Shown here: piece by piece, positions 1 to 5,311 of the stretch
How positions within the stretch are numbered: the first letter of the stretch is position 1
How the letters are laid out: every line of letters starts with the position of its first letter
NCBI GenBank assembly: GCA_903953195.1
Contig: CAJBIS010000186.1
Coordinates: forward strand, 1-5,811
Source of the DNA: an uncultured Actinomycetes bacterium
GTDB taxonomy: Bacteria; Actinomycetota; Acidimicrobiia; Acidimicrobiales; Microtrichaceae
Length of the DNA: 5,811 nucleotides
Reading direction: 5' to 3'
Program-made: the position numbers and the translations under genes
The notes under the pieces: generated by a model
What the model saw: the letters and a program-made list of their open reading frames with translations, nothing else
What the model was told of the DNA's origin: nothing
The model's database searches: none

Positions 1-55
1 CCGACGACGGAATCACCGACGACGGGCCAGCCGACGACGGACCAGCCGGCGACGG
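1..55. repeat. Degenerate short direct repeats, CCGACGACGG type
   Basis: The 10-mer CCGACGACGG occurs at 1-10, 17-26 and 31-40, and a one-mismatch copy, CCGGCGACGG, lies at 46-55. Spacing is 14 to 16 nt, so the array is irregular. It may continue off the left edge. It could be coding low-complexity sequence (see the possible convergent gene end) or a noncoding array. Confidence 0.6.
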
Positions 56-71
56 CACACCGTCCCGATGA
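1..71 (+). other. Possible 3' end of a convergent gene (uncertain)
   Basis: This stretch has no clear gene but stays open in two plus-strand frames. Frame 3 reads as an Asp-Asp-Gly-rich tail (DDG repeated three times, then GDG) ending at TGA 69-71. Frame 1 reads as a Pro-Thr-rich tail (PTTESPTTGQPTTDQ) ending at TGA 82-84. Either could be the low-complexity C-terminus of a protein encoded to the left and convergent with the flippase gene. The sequence does not decide between them, and it may simply be repetitive noncoding DNA. No function can be assigned. Confidence 0.25.
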
Positions 72-89
72 GCTGACCCGATGAGCTGA
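64..89. repeat. Perfect 13-bp tandem duplication
   Basis: CCCGATGAGCTGA is present twice head to tail (64-76 and 77-89) and is followed by a partial third copy, CCCG. The unit contains two TGA triplets, and because 13 is not a multiple of three, the duplicated block closes all three plus-strand frames (TGA at 69, 74 and 82). It lies 5 nt beyond the flippase stop codon. No U-tract terminator is associated with it. Confidence 0.8.
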
Positions 90-94
90 CCCGT

Positions 95-1642
95 TCAGGC
101 GCCACGCACCTTGGCGACGACGCCGAACAGTTCTCGTCGCGCCGGTGGCACGACGGCCAGCGCCAGCAGGCCACCGGCGGCGCCGGCCGCGCAGATCGCG
201 ATCAGCGACAGCCACCCACCACTCGTCGCCAACCGCACCGGCAGGCCGGCAGCGAGGACGAAGACGGCGACGGCGAGCCCCGGCAGGATGCACTGCAGCG
301 CGATCCGACCGCTCGCCCCGATGATGTGGTCGACGACACCCTGACGGACCGCGATGAACACGATCTGCGTCACCAGGTGGACGGTGGCCACCCAGACGAC
401 ACCCGCGGGGGCGACGAACCACATGGCGACCAGCATCAGCGGCACCATGACGCCGTTGATGCGCAGGAGCACACCGGGGCGGTTGATGGCCATGAGCAGG
501 TCGCCGGTGGCGAACCCGAGTCCCGTCACCGCGCCTGCGAGCGCGATCACCTCCATCGTCCGGATGCCGACCTCGCTCGGGTCGCCGTAGAGGATCGTGA
601 ACGCGTCCCGCGACACCAGTGCGAGCCCGATGCCGACGGGGAACGAGAACAGCGCGACGATGCGCAGCGACTTGTACATGCCCTCCCGCAGGGCATCGGG
701 TCCGTCCTCGCGGATCCGGGCGAACATCGGGAACAGGACCGCCGACAGCCCGTTGAGCTGTGCGCCGAGGACGAACTCCGGCAGGCGGAACGCCTGGTAG
801 TAGACGGGGTACTCGGCGTTGTTGCGGTTCCCGACCACGAAGTAGTCGCCGTTCAGCGCCAGCACGCCGAGCACCCGGTTGCCCGCGACGCGCCAGGCGT
901 ACGCGAAGAGCTGCTTGACCACCGGCAGGTCCCAGCGGATCAGCGGGCGGAACCGCAGGAACCACCAGGTCAGCACGAGTTCCACGAACTTCGACGCGAT
1001 GAGTCCGTAGACGACGGCCCACGCCCCGAGTCCGGCGAACGCGAGGCCGACCGTCAGCACGAAGCGGGTCACGTCGCGACAGACCTCGACCACCGACCGA
1101 CGACGGAAGTCCATGTTCCGCATGAACAACGACCACGGGACGGTGTTGAGCGCCGAGAGCACGACGACCACCGCGAACGTCCGGAACACCGGCACGAACG
1201 CCTCGGCCTGGAAGTAGTCGCCGATGAGCGGCGCCCCGAAGAACGCCAGACACCCGAGCACGAACCCCAGGCCGACGTTGGCGGTGAACGCGACCTGCAC
1301 CCGGTGGGTGACGCCCTCCTCCTGCTCGTACACGAGCGCCGCACCCATGCCGAGATCGAGGGCGTTGTCGAAGTAGAAGCTCAACAACAGCAGCGTGACC
1401 ATCACCGCGTAGTCCTCGACAGGGAGCACCCGGGCGAGAATCGCCGCCATGACCAGCGCCGTGACGTAGCGCGTCACGATGCCGACGTTGGCCCACAGGA
1501 ACCCGCGGCTCGCCGTCGTCCCGAGCGACTGGCCGTCGTTGCCGCCGGACTGCTCGTCGAGCGTCGTCAGGTCGACGGGATCGTCGCCGTGCGCCGGGCG
1601 CACCGGTTCGACCGGCCCGCCGTCCTCTCCCTCGGTGCTCAA
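95..1642 (-). CDS. MOP-superfamily polysaccharide flippase (Wzx-like)
   Basis: This is a membrane flippase of the oligosaccharide/polysaccharide transporter type. The family moves undecaprenyl-diphosphate-linked repeat units across the cytoplasmic membrane. The 515-residue product has a hydrophilic, acidic N-terminus of about 46 residues. About 14 hydrophobic segments follow, from the SRGFLWANVG segment through the last helix before the PPARREL end, which is the usual helix number and length for the family. Only this general architecture supports the call, and the substrate cannot be read from it. The chosen start is TTG, 4 nt after the upstream co-polymerase stop, consistent with translational coupling, but there is no clear Shine-Dalgarno sequence. 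Alternatives in the same frame are ATG at 1720 (overlaps the upstream gene by 74 nt, also without a Shine-Dalgarno) and GTG at 1603. The family call is fairly safe and the exact start is not. Confidence 0.85.
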   Translation of the reverse strand: MSTEGEDGGPVEPVRPAHGDDPVDLTTLDEQSGGNDGQSLGTTASRGFLWANVGIVTRYVTALVMAAILARVLPVEDYAVMVTLLLLSFYFDNALDLGMGAALVYEQEEGVTHRVQVAFTANVGLGFVLGCLAFFGAPLIGDYFQAEAFVPVFRTFAVVVVLSALNTVPWSLFMRNMDFRRRSVVEVCRDVTRFVLTVGLAFAGLGAWAVVYGLIASKFVELVLTWWFLRFRPLIRWDLPVVKQLFAYAWRVAGNRVLGVLALNGDYFVVGNRNNAEYPVYYQAFRLPEFVLGAQLNGLSAVLFPMFARIREDGPDALREGMYKSLRIVALFSFPVGIGLALVSRDAFTILYGDPSEVGIRTMEVIALAGAVTGLGFATGDLLMAINRPGVLLRINGVMVPLMLVAMWFVAPAGVVWVATVHLVTQIVFIAVRQGVVDHIIGASGRIALQCILPGLAVAVFVLAAGLPVRLATSGGWLSLIAICAAGAAGGLLALAVVPPARRELFGVVAKVRGA

Positions 1643-1646
1643 CGCG

Positions 1647-2993
1647 CTAGCGGCGGAGGACCACGACCCCTGCGGGGCCGTTGCTGAACGAGCGCAGGGT
1701 GTCGCCCGCCGACCGGGCATCGGTCAGGCTGGTCTGCCCCTCGGCCACAACCATCAGCGTCGCGTCGGCGAGCGACAGCAGCTGCGAGGTCGGGACCGGG
1801 CCCGGCACCTTGGGACCGTTGATGATCACGACGTAGCGACCCGCCATGCCGTCGAGCACCCGGTTGAACGACGAGCGCATGCGCAGGATGTTGCGGCTGC
1901 GGTCGACACCGGCACCCAGGAAACGCACCATGCCGTTGGGGACCTCGAGGTCCGCGAGACCGCTCGGGAGCTGGTCCTCGGTGAGGTTCAACAGGGCGGC
2001 GTTCGGATCGAGCTGGCCCGAGAGGCACTCGGCGAGACCGGCGACGTCCTCGGCCCGCACCAGATCGGTGAGCACGCCGGACTCCAGGTCGGCGTCGACG
2101 AGCGCCACCGGCTGACCGAAGCTCCGGGCGATGACGCAGGCGAGCGCGAGCGCCAGCTGCGCCCGGTCCCCGCCGTCGTCGGCGCCGACGAGCACGAGCC
2201 GGTGGATCGGCTCGTTCAGACTCAGGCGTTCCACGGCGGCGATCACGCCGGCCACCGCGTCCTGCGGGTTGCGTCCACGGCCGCTCAGCGCTGGCAGCTT
2301 CACCAGGATGGGCAGGTCGATGGCCTCGGTGACGTCCTGGGCGGAGTTGACCACCGGCTTGCGCAGGTTCCGGTAGATGAAGAACAGGTACGGGACGAGC
2401 CCCCCGAGGAGCGCGCCGAACACCGCACCGAACCACAGCGGGATCGTCGAGGTCTGCTGCAGCGGCTTGGCGAAGACCTCCTGGAAGATCGGGCCGGCGA
2501 TGCGCTGTTCGACCGGGATCTCGCGCTGGTTGGCGTCGAAGACATCACGCAGCGCCGGGATGATCTGCGCCGAGACCAGCTCCGACTTCTCCTGCGACGG
2601 ACTCGACGAGATCACGTCCATGTACGGCGACTCGGGCTGACGACTCGCGCTGATCATCCCGGCGATCTCGTCGATCGACATGTCGAGGTTGCCGCGCCGC
2701 TTGATCTCGGCGGCCAGGCCCTTGGAGGTGATGATCGCCTCGAGGGCACGGGAGAGCACATCGTTGTCGTTGGGGTTCGCCCCGGACAGGACGATGACCG
2801 AGCGGGACGTCTGGTAGACGGGCGGAATGCTCTGGATCAGCACGATCGCGAGCGCCGCGGTGACGAGCGCCGAGACGGCCACGATGATCGCCTGAACCCG
2901 CGACAGCCGCAGCGTCTGGCGTCGTTCCTCTCCGCCGACCGCATCCGGTCCCTGGGAGACCAGATCCGTCGACGTCCGCATGGGTGTCGTCAC
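1647..2993 (-). CDS. Wzz/Wzc-type polysaccharide co-polymerase with degenerate kinase domain
   Basis: This is a chain-length or export regulator of surface polysaccharide in the cytoplasmic membrane. The 448-residue product has a cytoplasmic N-terminus, a first membrane helix at about 33-54, and the Wzz-like PPVYQTSRSVIV segment just after it (Tyr 60). An external domain runs to about 182, and a second helix (about 183-207) precedes a cytoplasmic domain with the fold pattern of BY-kinases (CpsD/Wzc C-terminal domain). The Walker A' strand is recognisable (VALVDADL, Asp 300 and 302). However, the Walker A position reads GADDGGDRAQ (270-279) without the GK[ST] core, and the Walker B position reads YVVIINGPKV with Asn 392 where IIDxPP is expected. 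There is no tyrosine-rich tail, and the protein ends in GVVVLRR. I infer an inactive kinase. The GTG start is chosen because GAGGAG (3002-3007) lies 8 nt upstream. ATG 2981 would leave a 20-nt gap, and the longer in-frame ATG at 3158 would run through the divergent promoter region and into bS22. Confidence 0.85.
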   Translation of the reverse strand: MTTPMRTSTDLVSQGPDAVGGEERRQTLRLSRVQAIIVAVSALVTAALAIVLIQSIPPVYQTSRSVIVLSGANPNDNDVLSRALEAIITSKGLAAEIKRRGNLDMSIDEIAGMISASRQPESPYMDVISSSPSQEKSELVSAQIIPALRDVFDANQREIPVEQRIAGPIFQEVFAKPLQQTSTIPLWFGAVFGALLGGLVPYLFFIYRNLRKPVVNSAQDVTEAIDLPILVKLPALSGRGRNPQDAVAGVIAAVERLSLNEPIHRLVLVGADDGGDRAQLALALACVIARSFGQPVALVDADLESGVLTDLVRAEDVAGLAECLSGQLDPNAALLNLTEDQLPSGLADLEVPNGMVRFLGAGVDRSRNILRMRSSFNRVLDGMAGRYVVIINGPKVPGPVPTSQLLSLADATLMVVAEGQTSLTDARSAGDTLRSFSNGPAGVVVLRR

Positions 2994-3001
2994 CCGCCAC
3001 A

Positions 3002-3007
3002 CTCCTC
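3002..3007 (-). promoter_or_regulatory. Shine-Dalgarno of the co-polymerase gene
   Basis: On the minus strand this reads GAGGAG, 8 nt before GTG 2993. It is the clearest ribosome binding site in the window. It decides the GTG start over the in-frame ATG 12 nt further on and over the much longer upstream ATG. Confidence 0.75.
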
Positions 3008-3034
3008 GTCCAGGCGCCCCAGCCCCGGACTGCG

Positions 3035-3063
3035 AGTGTACCGAGGGGGTTCCCCGCACGAAA
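3035..3063 (-). promoter_or_regulatory. Putative promoter of the co-polymerase/flippase pair
   Basis: On the minus strand, TACACT (3040 down to 3035) matches the TAnnnT form of a -10 box. Transcription would start near 3028, giving a leader of about 35 nt that includes the GAGGAG site. The -35 position at 17-nt spacing reads TTTCGT, a poor match, so an activator or alternative sigma factor is possible. The call rests on the -10 box and its placement in the divergent gap. Confidence 0.35.
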
Positions 3064-3108
3064 CCTCGCCCTGAGGACCCGCACCGGCCGGAACGAATCG
3101 CTCCCGAC

Positions 3109-3139
3109 TTGGCCCGCGGCGCCGATCGCGGCCTAGTGT
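3109..3139 (+). promoter_or_regulatory. Putative promoter of bS22, giving a leaderless or near-leaderless mRNA
   Basis: TTGGCC (3109-3114) and TAGTGT (3134-3139, TAnnnT form) are separated by 19 nt, which is slightly long. Only 9 nt lie between the -10 box and the ATG at 3149, so the expected transcript start falls at about 3146-3149. No purine-rich Shine-Dalgarno precedes the ATG, in agreement with leaderless translation, which is common in actinobacteria. The spacer contains an imperfect inverted repeat (3111-3118 with 3127-3133). Confidence 0.45.
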
Positions 3140-3148
3140 GTCGCCGCC

Positions 3149-3250
3149 ATGGGTTCACTGATCAAGAAGCGCCGTAAGCGGATGCGCAAGAAGAAGCACA
3201 AGAAGCTCCTGCGCCGCACGCGCCACCAGCGCCGCGCCCGCGGCAAGTAG
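3149..3250 (+). CDS. Small ribosomal subunit protein bS22 (AURKAIP1/COX24-like)
   Basis: This 33-residue, extremely basic protein starts MGSLIKKRRKRMRKKKHKK and continues LLRRTRHQRRARGK. It closely resembles mycobacterial bS22 as I recall it (MGS-IKKRRKRM-KKKH-KLLRRTR pattern, also 33 residues) and the C-terminal domain of mitochondrial mS38 (AURKAIP1/Cox24). In mycobacterial ribosomes bS22 is an extra protein bound to 16S rRNA near the decoding region of the 30S subunit. The length is complete for the family. There is no Shine-Dalgarno, and a -10-like box ends 9 nt before the ATG, so leaderless initiation is likely. The gene is convergent with ispE (9 nt between stops) and divergent from the co-polymerase gene. 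It is short enough for length-filtered gene calling to miss. Confidence 0.93.
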   Translation: MGSLIKKRRKRMRKKKHKKLLRRTRHQRRARGK

Positions 3251-3259
3251 TTCCCGCGC

Positions 3260-3988
3260 TCAGCCGAGCGACGGCTGCGTCCGCACCACTCGACGGTCGC
3301 CACCCGGGAACGCACCCTCGACGAACCACGTCGACCCACTTCCCGCGAGCCGCGGGCGGACACCGGTGATCCCGGCCAGTTCGTCCCGGTAGGCGGCGAG
3401 TTCCGGGAAGGCCGCGAGCGCCGCCGGCTCCAGATCGTTGCCGGCCTCCCCCACCGGACCACCGAGTTCGTCCCACATCCGGTACACGACGGGCGTCGAG
3501 CAGTGCACCGGTGGCGTCCAGAGTGTGTACGTGCGCGGCTCGAACGGCAGCGGTTCGACCACCTCGCCGATCCCGCCGACCCGGGCGCGGCCGCCGCGCA
3601 GGCAGAACGGGACGTCGGCGCCGAGTTGCACCGCGTGCTCGAGGGATGTGACCCCGGCCCACCGCAGGACCGCCGCGGCATCCGAGCTCCCACCACCCAG
3701 ACCGGCGCCCGCCGGAATGCGCTTGCGCAGCACCACCGATGCGGTGCGCCCCACCGACTCGAGCGCCCGCTGCACCAGGTCGTCGGGACGACCGGCCTGC
3801 ACGTCGCCAGCGGTGTCGACGAGCAGTTCGTCGCCGGTGGGGTCCACCGAGAGCTCGTCGACCAGATCGAGGCTCACCATCTCGGCGTCAATCAGGTGGT
3901 AGCCGTCCGCCCGCACGCCGGTGACCCGCAGGGACACCGTCAGCTTCGCCGGTGCGACCAGTTCGACCGGTGCGGGGACCTCGGACAC
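3260..3988 (-). CDS. ispE: 4-diphosphocytidyl-2-C-methyl-D-erythritol kinase (short form)
   Basis: This is the GHMP-family kinase of the non-mevalonate (MEP) isoprenoid pathway, which phosphorylates CDP-methylerythritol with ATP in the cytoplasm. The 242-residue product shows the N-terminal APAKLTVSLRV motif with Lys 15, then GVRADGYH (24-31). The glycine-rich ATP loop IPAGAGLGGGSSDAAA is at 91-106, GADVPFCLRGG at 123-133 carries the catalytic-type Asp 125, and the C-terminal AGSGSTWF is near 215. It is about 40 residues shorter than the E. coli enzyme (283). The usual Asn of PAKLN is Thr 17, although the catalytic Lys/Asp pair is kept. The GTG start lies 10 nt after the rsmA stop with no strong Shine-Dalgarno, which suggests coupling. 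The frame stays open upstream to an ATG at 4261, but that extension lies inside rsmA and gives Arg/Ser-rich shadow sequence. rsmA-ispE order is the usual actinobacterial arrangement. Confidence 0.88.
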   Translation of the reverse strand: MSEVPAPVELVAPAKLTVSLRVTGVRADGYHLIDAEMVSLDLVDELSVDPTGDELLVDTAGDVQAGRPDDLVQRALESVGRTASVVLRKRIPAGAGLGGGSSDAAAVLRWAGVTSLEHAVQLGADVPFCLRGGRARVGGIGEVVEPLPFEPRTYTLWTPPVHCSTPVVYRMWDELGGPVGEAGNDLEPAALAAFPELAAYRDELAGITGVRPRLAGSGSTWFVEGAFPGGDRRVVRTQPSLG

Positions 3989-3998
3989 GGCGGGGAGC

Positions 3999-4874
3999 CT
4001 ACGACGTGGGATCCACACCGACGGCGGCGACGGCCTCGGCGAGGCGGGCCCAGTCGGCGACGTCGAGCTGTTCCGGTCGGGTCGTCGGCTCGATGCCGGC
4101 GGCCGCGAAGGCCTCGGTCGACACGAGCGCACCGAGGGTCGAGCGCAGCATCTTGCGGCGCTGGCCGTACGCCCGGTCGACGAGCTCGAACACCGCAGCC
4201 GGCTCGACCCGGTGGCTCGGCGGATCACGTCGGTCGATCGACACGACCGCCGACTGCACACGCGGCCGGGGGATGAAGACCTCGGGCGGAACGGTGGTCA
4301 GCACACGGACCGATGCGTACCAGCCGACCTTGATGGTCGGCACGCCGATGGTGCGGCCGCCCGGGCGCGCCGCCAGCCGGTCGGCCACCTCGTGCTGGAC
4401 CATCACCACGAGTCGCCCGACCTGCGGTGCACTCGACAGCAGCCGGATGATCACCGGGACGGCCACGTTGTACGGCAGGTTCGCGACGACGGTCCACGTG
4501 TCCCCGCCCGGTCCGTCGCCCTGCTCGTCGAGCACCGTCGGCCAGTCGAGTCGCAGCGCGTCACCCCGCCGAACCGTGACGTGCTCTGCCGAGTCGCCGA
4601 GATGCCGTTCCAGCGTCTCGGGCAGCAGCGCAGCCAGACCGTCGTCGAGTTCGACCGCCAGCACCCGGCCACCCCGGGCCGCGAGCGCCAGCGTGAGGGA
4701 CCCGAGACCGGGCCCGATCTCCAGAGCCGGGCGGTCCGGTCCCACCTCGGCGAGCGCGGCGATGCGTTCCACGAGCGCGGGATCCGCGACGAAGTTCTGC
4801 CCGAGCGATCGTCGGGCCGCCAGCCCGTGCTGCTCCAGCAGCGACCGGATCTCGCCGGCGCCGAGCAGGCTCAC
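3999..4874 (-). CDS. rsmA: 16S rRNA (adenine(1518)-N6/adenine(1519)-N6)-dimethyltransferase
   Basis: RsmA (KsgA) dimethylates two adjacent adenines in helix 45 near the 3' end of 16S rRNA, using S-adenosylmethionine, late in 30S assembly. The 291-residue product carries the family signatures in order: SLGQNFVAD (23-31), the SAM loop LEIGPGLGSLT (51-61), acidic AVELDD (73-78), and GDA at 104-106. These are followed by the catalytic ANLPYNVA (131-138), QHEVADRL, the FIPRPRVQSAVV segment, and the QRRKMLR helix in the C-terminal domain. Length is normal for the family. The GTG start is well fixed: it overlaps the upstream stop in GTGA (4 nt), the classic coupling arrangement. No unusual features were seen. 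Confidence 0.97.
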   Translation of the reverse strand: MSLLGAGEIRSLLEQHGLAARRSLGQNFVADPALVERIAALAEVGPDRPALEIGPGLGSLTLALAARGGRVLAVELDDGLAALLPETLERHLGDSAEHVTVRRGDALRLDWPTVLDEQGDGPGGDTWTVVANLPYNVAVPVIIRLLSSAPQVGRLVVMVQHEVADRLAARPGGRTIGVPTIKVGWYASVRVLTTVPPEVFIPRPRVQSAVVSIDRRDPPSHRVEPAAVFELVDRAYGQRRKMLRSTLGALVSTEAFAAAGIEPTTRPEQLDVADWARLAEAVAAVGVDPTS

Positions 4875-5311
4875 GTCGTGCCGTTCGACGAACCCGAACC
4901 CGAACCCTGCCCGCGGCCCGTGCCCCCATCCGAGCCGGAACCGCTCGAACCCGAGCTGCCGCTCGAACTGCCGCCCCCCGATTCGGACTCCTCGGTGGTC
5001 GGCGGGAGGGACGACACGGTCGGCGTGGGGCCGCGCTCGGAGTAGAGGCTGTGCCCCTTCTGGTACCAGTCGGGCTGCAGGTCGATCGAGCGGGGCGGAC
5101 CCGCGGGCACGGGCACGGTCGGCGACGTCGTCACCGTCGTGGTCGTCGAGTCGGTCCGGTCGTCCCCGGAGCCTCCCGTCAGGGACACCACTCCGAGCAC
5201 GATCAGGGCGATCACCGTGGCACCGAGCGCCACGAGGATGCGGGGCGACAGCGGGAGTCCGGCGACGACGTCGAGCCCCGTGCGGCCCGGCTCGTCACCG
5301 CCGTCAGGCAT
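4871..5311 (-). CDS. Single-pass membrane protein with Thr-rich and Ser/Gly-rich external regions, function unknown
   Basis: I do not recognise this 146-residue protein. It has a short acidic cytoplasmic start (MPDGGDEPGRTGLD), then one hydrophobic helix at about 25-45. A Thr/Pro-rich linker follows (TDSTTTTVTTSPTVP), then a more complex stretch at 74-95 (RSIDLQPDWYQKGHSLYSERG) that looks like the only folded or binding part, and a tail of almost pure Ser/Gly/Thr from about 108. No signal peptidase site is evident, so it is probably anchored with its C-terminus outside the cell. The ATG at 5311 overlaps the tatD stop by 8 nt, and its TGA overlaps the rsmA start by 4 nt, so it is embedded in the operon. 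In mycobacteria and corynebacteria this slot, between tatD and ksgA, holds rpfB, a secreted peptidoglycan-active factor. No Rpf catalytic domain or LysM/G5 domain is visible here. A longer in-frame ATG at 5464 would only add tatD shadow sequence. Confidence 0.7.
   Translation of the reverse strand: MPDGGDEPGRTGLDVVAGLPLSPRILVALGATVIALIVLGVVSLTGGSGDDRTDSTTTTVTTSPTVPVPAGPPRSIDLQPDWYQKGHSLYSERGPTPTVSSLPPTTEESESGGGSSSGSSGSSGSGSDGGTGRGQGSGSGSSNGTT

Noticed and set aside
51..64. Hairpin GACGG-CACA-CCGTC downstream of the flippase as a terminator
   Set aside because: The stem has only 5 bp and no T-run follows on either strand. Such stems are common by chance at this GC content.
326..1687. Long plus-strand open frame (453 residues) opposite the flippase gene
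   Set aside because: The translation is dominated by Arg, His, Asp, Glu and Gln with no hydrophobic core. That is typical of the antisense frame of a GC-rich membrane-protein gene.
3046..3055. GGGGTTCCCC as an operator-like palindrome
   Set aside because: The arms are 4 nt with a 2-nt non-palindromic centre, too short to be meaningful here.
1479..3074. Long plus-strand open frame (531 residues) opposite the co-polymerase gene
   Set aside because: It has the same antisense signature, and the minus strand carries recognisable family motifs with a proper ribosome binding site.
2994..3158. N-terminal extension of the co-polymerase to an ATG at 3158
   Set aside because: It would cover the divergent promoter region and the start of bS22, gives Arg/Gly/Ser-rich junk, and ignores the GAGGAG site placed for the GTG at 2993.
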